DNA of 64,000 nt from Nostoc sp. T09 (GTDB taxonomy: Bacteria; Cyanobacteriota; Cyanobacteriia; Cyanobacteriales; Nostocaceae): positions 248,001-312,000 of the forward strand of contig NZ_MTAV01000002.1 of NCBI RefSeq assembly GCF_002154695.1. The letters run 5' to 3'. Numbering within the stretch: position 1 is the stretch's first letter; the number at the start of each line of letters is the position of its first letter. The notes beneath the pieces are model-generated. The model worked only from the letters and a program-made list of their open reading frames with translations, was not told the origin of the DNA and did no database searches. This document shows positions 9,132 through 19,159 of the stretch, piece by piece. Position numbers and translations under genes: made by a program.

Positions 9132-9160
9132 GTAGGGGTTTAGCATTGCTAAACCCCTAC
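9132..9160. repeat. Perfect 29-nt palindrome
   Basis: GTAGGGGTTTAGCA, a single T, then TGCTAAACCCCTAC gives a flawless 14-bp stem. It lies in the divergent gap between ftsX and def, about 48 bp upstream of ftsX. It may be a dispersed repeat rather than an operator. Confidence 0.6.
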
Positions 9161-9308
9161 TAATTGGCGCGATATCAGATCACATTTATACTCGACGGTG
9201 GAGAGTTTGGGTATTTTGGGTTTTTTACCGCAGAGGCCGCAGGATTCCACCCCCAACGAGATTGATAGAATTAGAGTAGGAATTTTCACAATCTAGCCAT
9301 CAGGAATC

Positions 9309-9872
9309 ATGCCCTCCGAAATTGCTGTCGAGAAAAAAAAGTTAACAAATCCTCCTTTGGAACTTCACTATTTAGGCGATCGCGTTTTACGTCAACCAGC
9401 AAAGCGCATTACTAAAGTAGATGATGAACTACGCCAACTAGTACGCGAAATGCTGCAAACTATGTACAGCAAAGATGGCATTGGTTTAGCTGCGCCCCAA
9501 GTAGGAGTTCATAAACAACTAATAGTCATTGACCTTGAACCAGATAATCCAGCTAATCCACCCCTGGTATTGATCAACCCGACAATAAAACAGGTGAGCA
9601 AGGAAATCTGCGTTGCGCAAGAAGGCTGTTTGAGCATTCCCAATGTTTACATGGATGTGAAGCGCCCAGAAGTGGTGGAAATTGCCTATAAAGATGAATA
9701 TGGTCGTCCTAAGACATTAAAGGCTAATGACTTACTCGGACGCTGCATTCAGCACGAAATGGATCACCTCAATGGCGTGGTATTTGTAGACCGCGTGGAT
9801 AATTCCTTGACTTTGGCCCAGGAACTATCTAAAAATGGCTTCTCGTATCAAGCCGTGAAACCTGTAGCATAG
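9309..9872 (+). CDS. def: Peptide deformylase
   Basis: All three signature motifs of the metallo-hydrolase that removes the formyl group from new N-terminal methionines are present: GIGLAAPQVG (57-66), EGCLSIP (105-111, metal ligand Cys107) and QHEMDH (148-153, metal ligands His149 and His153, catalytic Glu150). At 187 residues the length is normal for bacterial PDF. The starting ATG is preceded by CAGGAATC. A small membrane protein begins 13 bases after the stop and may be co-transcribed. Cytoplasmic. Confidence 0.97.
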   Translation: MPSEIAVEKKKLTNPPLELHYLGDRVLRQPAKRITKVDDELRQLVREMLQTMYSKDGIGLAAPQVGVHKQLIVIDLEPDNPANPPLVLINPTIKQVSKEICVAQEGCLSIPNVYMDVKRPEVVEIAYKDEYGRPKTLKANDLLGRCIQHEMDHLNGVVFVDRVDNSLTLAQELSKNGFSYQAVKPVA

Positions 9873-9884
9873 GGTGGTCTAGTA

Positions 9885-10088
9885 GTGTATTTAACTCCAA
9901 AAAGCGGTTTATTTCTAGGCGGTTCTTGTGTAACCGCGATCGCGGCTGTCGGTTCAATTTTTGAACTCAGTTACGGACAACCAGATTTAGGCGTCCCACT
10001 CACGACAATTATCCTAGTATTGAGCATTCCACTCACAGGATTATTTTTCTTTGCCGCAGTGAGGGACGCAAGGGCTAACATTAAATAA
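9885..10088 (+). CDS. Small two-helix membrane protein
   Basis: Sixty-seven residues starting at a GTG 13 bp after def. Two hydrophobic stretches (about 8-26 and 38-59: GLFLGGSCVTAIAAVGSIFE and TTIILVLSIPLTGLFFFAAV) flank a short loop, and the C-terminus is charged (RDARANIK). I do not recognise a named family. The tight spacing suggests translation from the def transcript. An inverted repeat that could end transcription in both directions follows. Confidence 0.6.
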   Translation: MYLTPKSGLFLGGSCVTAIAAVGSIFELSYGQPDLGVPLTTIILVLSIPLTGLFFFAAVRDARANIK

Positions 10089-10106
10089 GCATCAGGTACA
10101 TAAAAA

Positions 10107-10156
10107 GGTAAAAGCAAGAAGGACAAATTACAAAATTCATCCTTTTGCCTTTTACC
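10107..10156. terminator. Bidirectional terminator-like inverted repeat
   Basis: GGTAAAAGCAAGAAGGA at 10107 faces TCCTTTTGCCTTTTACC at 10140-10156. The arms are nearly complementary, with T-runs beyond each side, and lie between the convergent small membrane protein and WD40 genes. It could end transcription from both. It could equally be one of the AT-rich tandem repeat blocks common in this genome. Confidence 0.4.
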
Positions 10157-10158
10157 TT

Positions 10159-13100
10159 TTACTTTTTCTCTTTGTCTTCCACTGCCCCTAAAGCTTTGAG
10201 TGTTAATGCCTGTGATCCAGTTAACCCTGTAACCCCAGTAATATTCATACCTTCATAGGGTCTAGGCGATCGCAGTGTTTTCTGGCACTTGCCTGTTGCT
10301 ACATCCCAGAGCTTAATTGTCCCATCTTGGCCACCACTAGCCAAAGTCTTACCATCAGGACTGAAGCCCACAGACCATACCCCCAAAGAATGCACTTCCA
10401 AAGTAAGGCGGCATTCACCTGTACTAATATCCCACAGTTTCACGGTGTCGTCTAAACTGCCACTAGCAAGAGTCTGACCATCTGGACTAAAAGCGATTGA
10501 CCATATCCAGCCTTGATGTCCGCACAAAGTGAGGCGGCATTCACCTGTAGTAATATTCCATAGCCGCACTGTACGGTCTAAACTGCCACTAGCAAGAGTT
10601 TGACCATCTGGACTAAAAGCAATAGACCGCAGGAAATCTTCATGTCCGTGCAAAGTGAGTTGGCCCTCACCTGTGTGGAGATTCCATAGCCGCACTGTGC
10701 GGTCTCCACTGCCACTAGCTAGAGTTTGACCATTAGGACTGAAGGCAACTGACCATACCCAGCCTTGATGTCCATGAAAAGTCAGGTGACATTCACCTGT
10801 CGTGACATCCCATAGCTTGACTGTTTTATCATCACTGCCGGTAGCAAGTAGCGTCCCATCTGGGCTAAAGGCAACTGACCGCAGAAAATCTTCATGTCCG
10901 TAAAAAGTCAGGTGGCATTCACCCGTGTTGACATCCCATAGCTTGGCTGTTTTGTCATCGCTGCCGGTAGCAAGCATCGTACCATCGGGACTAAAAGTGA
11001 CTGACCAGACGTGACCGTTGTGTTCATCCAAAGGTAGGTTGGCTTCATTTTTGGCAATATCCCAGCAACGTACTGTTTTGTCATCACTTCCACTGCACAA
11101 GATTTGACCATCTGGACTAAAAGCTATTGACCTTATTCCTCTGGTATAACCCTGCCAGCTCATGCGACAGTTGCCTGTGCTGACATCCCACAATCTCATC
11201 ATCTGGTCATCACTGCCACTCAGCAGGACATTACCTAGAGAATTGAAGGCAACTGACCAGACTCGGCCGCTGTGTCCTGCCAAAAGTTTTAGGCATTCAC
11301 CACTATTTGCGTCCCATAATCTAACTTTTTGGTCATCGCTGCCACTGGCCAGGGTCTTACCATCTGGGCTAAAAGCAACTGACCAGACTCGACCACTGTG
11401 TCCTGTGAAAGTTTTCACACATATACTGCTGCTAACATCCCATAACCTAACTTTTTGGTCATCACTGCCAGTAACCAGGGTTTTACCATCTGGACTAAAA
11501 GCAATGGAGGATACGCAATCATCATGTTTGAGGGTTTGGTAGCATTTGCCTGTGCTAACATCCCAAAAGCGTACTGTTGTGTCGATACTAGCACTAGCAA
11601 CAGTTTTACCATCTGGGCTGAAACTAACTGACCGAACAAAGTCTTCATGTCCGTGCAAAGTGAGGCGGCATTTGCCTGTAGTCACATCCCAGCAGCGTAC
11701 TGTTTTGTCATCGCTACCACTAGCAAGAGTTTTACCATCTGGACTGAAGGCTACTGACCGGATAAAATCTTCATGTCCATGCAAAGTGAGGCGGCATTTG
11801 CCCGTAGTCACATCCCAGCAGCGTACTGTTTTGTCATCGCTACCACTAGCAAGAGTTTTATCATCTGGACTGAAGGCTACTGACCGTACCCAACCAATAT
11901 AAGTTTGACAAGCTAAAATTTGTCTACCATCTGCAACCCGCCACAAACGAATCTCACCATTAGCATCACCTGTAGCTAAAAGTTCTCTATTATGGCTAAA
12001 GGCAACAGACAAAATACTTCCGAAGGTTTCAGTAAAAACTGATTTCCTTAAATCGGATTTAGCAAAATTAACGTGATGTAAATTTATTCCCCGCAAATAA
12101 GCTTGCCAGATTGCCAGATGCGAAAAGTTATAACTAGTTAAATCTGTTTTTAATTGACACAAGATATTGATAATGTTTCCTCCTGCGTATCCTGATGTAA
12201 CAGTAAATTTATCGCGCAGGCTATTAAGGATTTTAATTAGGTTGTTTTCCAGATTTTTTTTAATTAAAAAAATATTTATTAATCTGTCTATAATTGGCTT
12301 GATAATTAGGCGAATTTGAGTATCTCTGACATAATCTTTAGCACTAGTTTCCATTAAAGGATGACTCATCAACAAGGCAACTTCACCACTAGCAATTTCT
12401 TGACAAACCTCCTCTATTAATCGGTCTGTAATGTACTCCATGACCACAGGTTGCAGGGTAAAGAATGCAGATATTTTCTCACTTTTGTCAATGAGCGTCG
12501 GTGTAGCCTTCTCGATTAGCGATCGCCTGCGTAAAGATTCTAGAGCTTCTAATAATTCCCTTTTTGGTAAAACAGGCAAAATATTATCCAGCAATTCCTC
12601 TAATGAAACTGCCTCACGCTTGATTGCCAACCAATAAAGAATTTCTTGTTCTGCTTTTGAAGTGCGCTCAAATTGCCGATCTAATAAATTACGGGTGTCA
12701 CCAAAAATTATCTCTCCTGACTTAATAAAAGCGGCAATATCACCACCAAATAGCTCCCGAATCGGCTCAGAAACTAACTTTAATGCTAAGGGATTACCTG
12801 AATAATTCTCAACTAGCTTTGCCCAATCTTGCTTTGACCCAAATATGCCTTTATCTTTAAGAATTTCTTGCCCTTCTATTTCTCCTAAGCCAGCTAATAA
12901 TAGTGTTCTGACTGGCGATGTTTCTCCCTCTAGAGGAGCAAATTCTTTGGGTTTTTCCCGAGAAGTCAATACTAAACAACTTTGATGCGCTTCTTCCCCC
13001 ACTCGTTTGAGTAGTTGACCATAAGCTTCATATCCTTGTCTATATTCCCCAGCGCGATTGGCTCCTTGTAAAATGGTTTCGGCATTATCCAAGACTAAAA

Positions 13101-13731
13101 GACAACGCTGTTCTCGTAAATATTTAATCAGTAAAGTGATTTGACTATCTACGGTTTCTGGTAAATCAATTTCCTTTTGATTGGATAAAAATACGATCAG
13201 GTTAGCCAAGAGTTCTTTTAGCGGTAGGGCATTGCGGAGCGATCGCCAAATTAAGTACTCAAAATCATACTGCACTTCTTCTGCTAGCTTTACAGACAAA
13301 GTAGTTTTGCCTATTCCTCCCATCCCTAATAGTGTTACTAATCGGCACTTATCTTTGACAATCCATTGCTTGAGGTGAGACAGTTCTGCTTCTCGTCCGT
13401 AAAAGTTACCACTTATACTAGGTGCTTCGCCCCAATCTGGAGGCTTGCTGGCAATGGGTTTCACACTAACCGAAGAGGCATGATAGTCTCTTTCAATCAC
13501 TTGTTGTAACTTAGTGAGTTTTCCAGGCCCAACACCATTAACATGAAATTTTTTATAAACCTCACTTAACCTTTTGCGTACTGCCTCAGCACTAATATTC
13601 AATTCTTTGGCGATCGCATTTGGTGATTGTCCCTCTACTGCATATATCAATACTTCTATTTCACTTTCTGACAAACTTCGCTCTTGGGCTAGAGCTAAAA
13701 GAAAGTCTTTGGGAATGACACTCATACTCAC
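10159..13731 (-). CDS. STAND protein: HTH - NB-ARC - WD40 repeats
   Basis: A 1190-residue protein in three parts. Residues about 18-70 are a helix-turn-helix-like region ([38 protein letters not shown]) of the kind found at the N-terminus of many cyanobacterial NB-ARC proteins. Residues about 108-450 are an NB-ARC ATPase with Walker [10 protein letters not shown] (136-144) and Walker B LLVLDNAE (211-218). From about 585 to 1165 there are about 14 WD40 repeats, each with [20 protein letters not shown]-like sequence, forming one or two propellers. Neighbouring WD40 units are strikingly alike at the DNA level. STAND ATPases are signal switches, often in immunity or development. No effector enzyme is visible, so this may be a regulator or scaffold. 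A second ATG lies two codons downstream. Confidence 0.9.
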   Translation of the reverse strand: MSMSVIPKDFLLALAQERSLSESEIEVLIYAVEGQSPNAIAKELNISAEAVRKRLSEVYKKFHVNGVGPGKLTKLQQVIERDYHASSVSVKPIASKPPDWGEAPSISGNFYGREAELSHLKQWIVKDKCRLVTLLGMGGIGKTTLSVKLAEEVQYDFEYLIWRSLRNALPLKELLANLIVFLSNQKEIDLPETVDSQITLLIKYLREQRCLLVLDNAETILQGANRAGEYRQGYEAYGQLLKRVGEEAHQSCLVLTSREKPKEFAPLEGETSPVRTLLLAGLGEIEGQEILKDKGIFGSKQDWAKLVENYSGNPLALKLVSEPIRELFGGDIAAFIKSGEIIFGDTRNLLDRQFERTSKAEQEILYWLAIKREAVSLEELLDNILPVLPKRELLEALESLRRRSLIEKATPTLIDKSEKISAFFTLQPVVMEYITDRLIEEVCQEIASGEVALLMSHPLMETSAKDYVRDTQIRLIIKPIIDRLINIFLIKKNLENNLIKILNSLRDKFTVTSGYAGGNIINILCQLKTDLTSYNFSHLAIWQAYLRGINLHHVNFAKSDLRKSVFTETFGSILSVAFSHNRELLATGDANGEIRLWRVADGRQILACQTYIGWVRSVAFSPDDKTLASGSDDKTVRCWDVTTGKCRLTLHGHEDFIRSVAFSPDGKTLASGSDDKTVRCWDVTTGKCRLTLHGHEDFVRSVSFSPDGKTVASASIDTTVRFWDVSTGKCYQTLKHDDCVSSIAFSPDGKTLVTGSDDQKVRLWDVSSSICVKTFTGHSGRVWSVAFSPDGKTLASGSDDQKVRLWDANSGECLKLLAGHSGRVWSVAFNSLGNVLLSGSDDQMMRLWDVSTGNCRMSWQGYTRGIRSIAFSPDGQILCSGSDDKTVRCWDIAKNEANLPLDEHNGHVWSVTFSPDGTMLATGSDDKTAKLWDVNTGECHLTFYGHEDFLRSVAFSPDGTLLATGSDDKTVKLWDVTTGECHLTFHGHQGWVWSVAFSPNGQTLASGSGDRTVRLWNLHTGEGQLTLHGHEDFLRSIAFSPDGQTLASGSLDRTVRLWNITTGECRLTLCGHQGWIWSIAFSPDGQTLASGSLDDTVKLWDISTGECRLTLEVHSLGVWSVGFSPDGKTLASGGQDGTIKLWDVATGKCQKTLRSPRPYEGMNITGVTGLTGSQALTLKALGAVEDKEKK

Positions 13732-14252
13732 ACTGGGCAGACTACATGTCTCATGCTATCTCACAAAGTGAGAAAAGCAGATTTAACAAGTGAGGATGAA
13801 ATAAGTCTTTAGATATATTTTCGAGTAATTTTACTTAAGTATGCCTTGACGAGGTAACTAAGTTACTTTATAGTAATTTTAATCGCACTTTTGGGTAACT
13901 TAGTTAAGTTTAAAGGTACTTTAAAGAAACTTAGTGAGGAAAGGCTGATTCTGAAACAGGCGAATCATCAAAGTTGATTGCCTGCTTGTAAGTAATGCAG
14001 TTGAGGGGTTGATGTGTGTATTTGAATTAAACATGACCCTGAGAATTTATCGAGGAGCTTATTTTTCATTTGCAAATACCATGACCACCCTTGTGGCATT
14101 CCAACTCAACTCAGAAGTGGGATTGCTGCGTCATGCCTTGGCTGGGTGGGGGCGCTTGGCATAGCTATGCTATGGGCATTCGCTCCTGATTTAGCGTAGT
14201 CGAGGTGACGCACTCGCTGCCTAAATTTACATTTCCAAACAGGACGAAAGCT
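13732..14252. promoter_or_regulatory. Intergenic region with repeated GTAACT palindromes
   Basis: About 120-175 bp upstream of the STAND gene, GTAACT-A-AGTTAC (13854-13866) is a perfect 6-bp inverted repeat. A near copy, GTAACTTAGTTAAG, follows at about 13895. The spacing and symmetry suggest an operator pair. The rest includes a 43-codon frame (14032-14163) that I do not consider a convincing gene. Confidence 0.3.
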
Positions 14253-14492
14253 ATGAAAAGCAATTTTAAAGACGATCAAAACCTACTGTTTAAGTGGGCT
14301 TCTAGGGGACTTAAGTATTTTTTGCTGACTGTGCTGGGCTTTGTCATCGCCTGTGTTGTGTCTCACAGTTTTGGTGCAGCTTCTTTGACTGCGATGCTGC
14401 TATCGCCTAGCCTCTGGATTTGGTTTTTCCGAATCGGAGTATTCCTCTTTTGCGTGTTTGCGATTGCCGTAGTGATTGAGTCTTGGAGTTAA
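14253..14492 (+). CDS. Small membrane protein, unknown
   Basis: Seventy-nine residues from an ATG preceded by AGGA 8 bases upstream (14241), a better start than the GTG at 14205 that also opens the frame. The first 15 residues are charged (MKSNFKDDQNLLFKWASRGL), followed by two membrane segments: FLLTVLGFVIACVVSHSF, then WFFRIGVFLFCVFAIAVVIE near the C-terminus. I do not recognise the family. The gene and the next one lie on the same strand about 107 bp apart, each with a good ribosome binding site, so they look expressed. A link to the upstream STAND protein is possible but unproven. Confidence 0.6.
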   Translation: MKSNFKDDQNLLFKWASRGLKYFLLTVLGFVIACVVSHSFGAASLTAMLLSPSLWIWFFRIGVFLFCVFAIAVVIESWS

Positions 14493-14598
14493 TTTCTCAG
14501 CTATTTTGTGCTCACTCAATACTCATGGTGAACTTTAATCAAATTTGCCTTTGGTTAACTTCCATTCAACCAAAGGCTTTCCCAATAGGAGATGACAA

Positions 14599-14826
14599 AT
14601 GCCAAACCACAACAAAAAAGGCTCCCCAGAAGAAACACTGTCACCGATTTTAGTTATTTTAGTCGCTGGGTCAATTTCTTTGGCAATTATCAACAAAGAC
14701 AATCACCCAGCATATTTTGATATTGTAAAAATTGCGATGGCTTATAGCTTTGGTTCAATGAAGCCCCTAGGAGAAAATAAACAGTCCAAAAACCAGAAAA
14801 ATGCAGATGACGAGGAGGTGAAATAA
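14599..14826 (+). CDS. Small hypothetical protein with one membrane segment
   Basis: Seventy-five residues; AGGAGATGACAA places a strong ribosome binding site ahead of the ATG. A polar N-terminus (MPNHNKKGSPEETL) is followed by a hydrophobic stretch, SPILVILVAGSISLAII (about 15-31), and then a soluble, strongly charged tail ending QKNADDEEVK. No recognised family. It lies downstream of another small membrane protein and may share its transcript. Confidence 0.55.
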   Translation: MPNHNKKGSPEETLSPILVILVAGSISLAIINKDNHPAYFDIVKIAMAYSFGSMKPLGENKQSKNQKNADDEEVK

Positions 14827-15074
14827 TATCTCCGCGTTATAGCGTCATCATTTTTGAAGGGCTGATTACTTCCACTGTCTTAGCAGAGTGAAAGCAGCCC
14901 AATCAAATGGTGCCGCAAAGGCTTGGTGTTGCCACATTTCTATCTATATGGTTCGCAATGCAGCGGTAGGGGTTAAACTTTCTTTCAAAATTATGATTTG
15001 TGAGCCTGATTTGTAAGCATAATTTAGAGCGATCGCTTATCCTGGCAAACAGCGATCGCTTCTAGAATATAAGT

Positions 15075-15899
15075 ATGCTGTCAACTCCTACTCAACTATT
15101 ACGAATTTCCCAAGGACAACTTAATTTACTAGAACGTTGTCCTCGTCAGTTTCAACATACCTACTTAGAAAACCTCAATTCTCCCTCAGATCCAGAACAG
15201 GAAGAACGGCAAACTTTAGGTAGTCGCTTTCACTTGCTGATGCAGCAACGAGAAATGGGTTTGCCAATTCAGAGTTTTTTACAAGCAGATACCCAACTAC
15301 AAACCTGGATGGCAGCTTTTGCCAATGCTGCACCAGAAATTTTAGCACCTGCGGCTGATAACCAAACTTTCCGGGAAAGCGAACATTACCGGACTCTGCA
15401 AGTACAAAACTATTTGCTCACTGTTGTCTATGATTTATTAATAGCTGATAACCAAAAAGCCCAAATTCTGGACTGGAAAACTTATCCTAAACCACCACAT
15501 AAAAGCAAGTTAGAACAGAACTGGCAAACACGTCTTTATCTCTATGTTTTGGCAGAAACTAGCGAATACTTGCCAGAAAATATTTCGATGACCTACTGGT
15601 TTGTTCAGTCTGAAGGCAAACCACAAAATATTAAATTTACATACAATACTGTGCAACACAAGCGAACTGCTAATGAACTTAATGAACTGTTAAGCGATTT
15701 AACTTATTGGCTAGAACGTTATCAACAAAAAGAGCAATTTCCCCAACTGCCATTAGGTAATAAAGCCTGCAATTATTGTCAATTTGCCAGTCGCTGCGAT
15801 CGCACACAAGCAACTGAACAAGAAAGCGATGTCTACGACGGGCTACACCTACGCAACTCCTTGCCAAATCTCGCCAGTATAGAAGAAGTATCGCTTTAA
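15075..15899 (+). CDS. PD-(D/E)XK nuclease-family protein with Fe-S cysteines (RecB/Cas4-like)
   Basis: The nuclease core is visible: a helical N-terminus with LLERCPRQFQHTYLE (first cysteine at 23), the catalytic strand KAQILDWKTYPKP with the D..K pair, and QTRLYLYVLAE as the following helix. The C-terminus ends in CNYCQFASRC (C-x2-C-x5-C). Together with the early cysteine this gives the four-cysteine Fe-S cluster seen in Cas4, AddB and related nucleases. At 274 residues it is a stand-alone protein. No cas genes or CRISPR repeats are nearby, so a general DNA repair role is more likely than adaptation. Two AGCGATCGCT palindromes (15028 and 15051) lie just upstream of the start. RecJ is two genes downstream on the same strand. 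Confidence 0.8.
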   Translation: MLSTPTQLLRISQGQLNLLERCPRQFQHTYLENLNSPSDPEQEERQTLGSRFHLLMQQREMGLPIQSFLQADTQLQTWMAAFANAAPEILAPAADNQTFRESEHYRTLQVQNYLLTVVYDLLIADNQKAQILDWKTYPKPPHKSKLEQNWQTRLYLYVLAETSEYLPENISMTYWFVQSEGKPQNIKFTYNTVQHKRTANELNELLSDLTYWLERYQQKEQFPQLPLGNKACNYCQFASRCDRTQATEQESDVYDGLHLRNSLPNLASIEEVSL

Positions 15900-15977
15900 G
15901 CTTAAGAAGAGGCAGAAAATGAAAATTCTTACGCTTTTTAGACCTAGTTATACCTAAAAATTACAACTTTAACAGCT

Positions 15978-16622
15978 ATGACAAACATTGATGACATGGA
16001 CACAGTGTATGTCCGTGAATTAGGAATTGATGACATAGCCCCTGTTTACCACTTAGGAGAAGAGCTATTTACCAGCGATTTATATCCTTATTTATATAGA
16101 ACTTGGGATGAATGGGAGGTGATTGGACTTTACAACACAGATCCCGAATACTGCTTGGTGGCTGAAATAGATGGCGAACTTGCAGGATTCATTTTAGGAA
16201 CTATTATTACCAAAGCATCTTGGACTTACGGATATATCTTGTGGTTGGGAGTTAGTCCCCAGTTTCAGCGTCGGGGAGTAGCAGATAAGCTAGTTGATAA
16301 GGTTGTCGCTCGCATGATTGAAGATGGGGCGCGATTTATGCTGGTGGACACCGACCCCACCAATACGTCAGCAGTCAAGTTTTTCAACCGTAAAGGTTTT
16401 GGCAATAATCGTCAGCATATTTTCTTGTCAATGAATCTCAGCAAGCACCCATACTATGGCAGACTGATTGATTATGAACATCAAAAAGCCGAAAGAGCAG
16501 GTTATAGGCGATCGCGTCCGGCTGCTATTCGCGCCCGTAAGCCTGAGGGATTTGCTAACGAAGTTGTCCTCAATCCTTTAGTAAATGAACCTCAGAGAGA
16601 TTTAATGATCAATGATGATTAG
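15978..16622 (+). CDS. GNAT-family N-acetyltransferase
   Basis: Residues about 8-160 carry the GNAT fold. ECLVAEIDGELAGFILGTII-like beta strands lead to the acetyl-CoA loop LGVSPQFQRRGVADKLV (R-R-G-V-A pattern), and FMLVDTDPTNTSAVKFFNRKGF is the usual strand 5 and C-terminal helix. The tail from about 165 is basic (RRSRPAAIRARKPEG) and not part of the fold. Whether the substrate is a protein, peptide or small molecule cannot be told. The gene lies between the nuclease and recJ, all on the plus strand. Confidence 0.85.
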   Translation: MTNIDDMDTVYVRELGIDDIAPVYHLGEELFTSDLYPYLYRTWDEWEVIGLYNTDPEYCLVAEIDGELAGFILGTIITKASWTYGYILWLGVSPQFQRRGVADKLVDKVVARMIEDGARFMLVDTDPTNTSAVKFFNRKGFGNNRQHIFLSMNLSKHPYYGRLIDYEHQKAERAGYRRSRPAAIRARKPEGFANEVVLNPLVNEPQRDLMINDD

Positions 16623-16753
16623 TCATTATTCATTGGGCATTGGGCATTGGGCATTTTATCTTCCCCTGCCCCCTTGTCCCCCTAGTCTCATTTCTCCCCA
16701 CACTCCCCACACTCCCCACACTCCCTTGTCCCCCTCATCCCCCTTCTCTCAAA

Positions 16754-19159
16754 ATGCAGTGGACTCTAGCAGCAACTGAACAACCACCAGAGTGGTTTAT
16801 CCAAGCAGTGAAAAACTATACTCCTGCATCAAGTGGGCTTTATGCAGCACAATTATTATGGCAACGGGGTATTCAAGATAAATCCCAATTAGAAGGTTTC
16901 GTCAACTATAAAACCTATCAACCAGCCAGCCCCTTTGAGTTTGGGGAAGAAATGCATCTAGCGGTTGCACGTTTGCAACAAGCACGCAATGCTGGTGAGA
17001 AAATTGCTATTTGGGGAGATTTTGACGCCGACGGGATTACCTCTACATCTGTGCTTTGGGATGGTTTGGGGCAATTTTTTGTGCAAAACATACAGTTAAG
17101 TTATTACATTCCCAACCGCCTGAAAGAATCCCACGGACTCAATGATTCAGGTATTGATAACTTAGCAAAACAAGGTATTACATTAATTGTCACTTGCGAT
17201 ACTGGCAGCACCAATATTGATGAAATTATTTATGCTCAAAAGCTAGGCATTGATGTCATAGTTACAGACCATCACACATTACCCGCAGAACGTCCACCAG
17301 TTAGCGCAATTATCAACCCGCGCAATTTGCCGAATGAACATCCACTATTTAATCTTTCTGGGGTGGCGGTAGCTTACAAGTTAGTAGAAGCACTTTATCA
17401 AACCCTGCCTGATATACCAAAACATCCCTTAGAGGATTTATTAGATTTAGTGGCTGTCGGGTTAATTGCCGACTTGGTGCAATTAAGCGGAGATTGTCGA
17501 TATTTAGCGCAATTAGGAATTCAACGTCTACAGGAAGATTTTAAACAACCACCCACAGCAAGGCGACGACCAGGGGTGGGTAGATTATTAGAATTGTGTC
17601 AGAAAAGTGGCGATCGCCCCACAGATATTTCCTTTGGTTTGGGACCGCGCATCAATGCAGTTAGCCGCATTCAAGGCGATGCTAGTTTTTGTGTAGAATT
17701 ACTCACAAGCCGCGATGTCAAACGTTGTAATGAACTGGCAGAAGATACAGAACTAGCCAACGCCCGCCGTAAGTCCTTGCAGAAAGACGTGCAAACGCAA
17801 GTAGCACATAAGCTTACCCAATTAGATTTATCTACCACAAGTGCGATCGTCATAGCAGATGCTCAATGGCCTGTAGGCGTGTTGGGTTTAGTTGCGGGAC
17901 AAGTAGCACAAGAAACAGGCCGCCCGACGATTTTGTTGAGTACAGAAGTAGCAGAGGAGCAAGGGAGCAGTACTTCAACTGCGCTCAGTGCCCAAGGAGC
18001 AGTGGGAGAGGGGGAAGATGAGGAGATGGGTAAGAAAACTCCCCACACGCCCCACACTCCCTCATCCCCCCTCGCCCGTGGTTCTGCCCGTTCAGTGAAT
18101 TCTGTTGATTTATACCAATTAGTCAAAGACCAAGCACATCTGTTGCATCGCTTTGGCGGACATCCCTTCGCCGCTGGGTTGAGTATGTTGGTAGAAAATA
18201 TTCCCTTATTTACAGAAGCAATTAACCAAAGGTTGCGGCAATCCTTGGGTGGTAAAATGCTCACGCCCACAGTCCAAGCAGACATAGCGGTAACAGTTGC
18301 AGATTTAGGCAAAGATTTATTTTTAGAACTCAAAGTACTAGAACCTTGTGGCATGGGTAATCCTGTCCCGAAACTGTTGATTCAAAACTGCTGGTTTGAA
18401 AATGCTTGGCATCGCAATCAACAAGATTCCCAAGGGAAAAAAGTACAGTACATTAAAACCGATTTTGATATTCGGGATGATTCCAGCAGAAATGCTTTTC
18501 CGGGTATCTGGTGGGGACATTACAAAGATGAATTACCCATTGGTAGATGTGATTGCATAGCCGAGTTGGACTACAACACCTTTAAAAAACGCTACGAAAT
18601 TAGATTAATCGCCGTTCGTCCCAGCGCTAACTCACTACTCACCACTCAGCACTCAGAACTTATCTTCGATTGGCGCAATCAAGAACACTCAGAACTTAAA
18701 ACTCAGAACTCAACACTGATTATCGAAGAATGTCCCAATAGCTGGGATGATTTACGGGCTTGGTGGAAGCGATGTGTTTACAATCATCAACAACTTGCGA
18801 TCGCCTGGACTAAACCCCACCAGCAACCACCCAACCAAATTTGGCTGACTCTGGTGGGAATTGCCAAATATCTCAGTCGCACCAATCAACTAGTTACCCG
18901 CGTCCAACTTTTAGACAAACTGGGCATTGGCGACCAAACCTTACTGATGGGAATCAGAGCATTAAAATATTTAGGATTCACACTTCAACGCCAAGATAAT
19001 TATTTGCGAATTAGTCAAGAACCCGAAAATGCCTCCCAAACTCAAGCCGATGCGGCTGTTGCCAAATTTTTAGCGGCTGTGCGCGAAGAACAATTTCAAC
19101 GAGAGTATTTTGCTGAAGTACCCTTGTCTACGATTGTGGCGATGGTTAATAGTCAGTAG
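16754..19159 (+). CDS. recJ: Single-stranded-DNA-specific exonuclease RecJ
   Basis: An 801-residue 5'-3' exonuclease for DNA repair and recombination. DHH-family motifs are clear: WGDFDADGITSTS (motif I), VTCDTGS, and IVTDHHTLP with the DHH triad. LVAVGLIADLVQL and FGLGPRINAVSRI follow, and the DHHA1-type GGHPFAAGLSM lies in the second half. The start is the ATG before QWTLAATEQP; an upstream TTG at 16640 only adds Pro/Leu-rich residues encoded by CCCACACTC repeats. Two in-frame inserts derive from repeat DNA: about 17950-18095 (acidic, then TPHTPHTPSSPLARG) and about 18635-18725 (ACTCAGAACT-type units). A C-terminal extension beyond the usual RecJ length is present. Confidence 0.92.
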   Translation: MQWTLAATEQPPEWFIQAVKNYTPASSGLYAAQLLWQRGIQDKSQLEGFVNYKTYQPASPFEFGEEMHLAVARLQQARNAGEKIAIWGDFDADGITSTSVLWDGLGQFFVQNIQLSYYIPNRLKESHGLNDSGIDNLAKQGITLIVTCDTGSTNIDEIIYAQKLGIDVIVTDHHTLPAERPPVSAIINPRNLPNEHPLFNLSGVAVAYKLVEALYQTLPDIPKHPLEDLLDLVAVGLIADLVQLSGDCRYLAQLGIQRLQEDFKQPPTARRRPGVGRLLELCQKSGDRPTDISFGLGPRINAVSRIQGDASFCVELLTSRDVKRCNELAEDTELANARRKSLQKDVQTQVAHKLTQLDLSTTSAIVIADAQWPVGVLGLVAGQVAQETGRPTILLSTEVAEEQGSSTSTALSAQGAVGEGEDEEMGKKTPHTPHTPSSPLARGSARSVNSVDLYQLVKDQAHLLHRFGGHPFAAGLSMLVENIPLFTEAINQRLRQSLGGKMLTPTVQADIAVTVADLGKDLFLELKVLEPCGMGNPVPKLLIQNCWFENAWHRNQQDSQGKKVQYIKTDFDIRDDSSRNAFPGIWWGHYKDELPIGRCDCIAELDYNTFKKRYEIRLIAVRPSANSLLTTQHSELIFDWRNQEHSELKTQNSTLIIEECPNSWDDLRAWWKRCVYNHQQLAIAWTKPHQQPPNQIWLTLVGIAKYLSRTNQLVTRVQLLDKLGIGDQTLLMGIRALKYLGFTLQRQDNYLRISQEPENASQTQADAAVAKFLAAVREEQFQREYFAEVPLSTIVAMVNSQ

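Noticed and set aside
10900-11902. Long plus- and minus-strand frames across the WD40 gene.
   Set aside because: They are shadow frames produced by the periodic WD40 repeats.
14032-14163. A 43-codon frame starting MTLRIYRGAYFSF, reminiscent of small DUF4278-type proteins.
   Set aside because: Resemblance covers only the first few residues; too short and without a clear ribosome site.
15075-15899. Possible Cas4 of a CRISPR system.
   Set aside because: No CRISPR array or other cas gene is in the window; a stand-alone RecB-like nuclease is the simpler reading.
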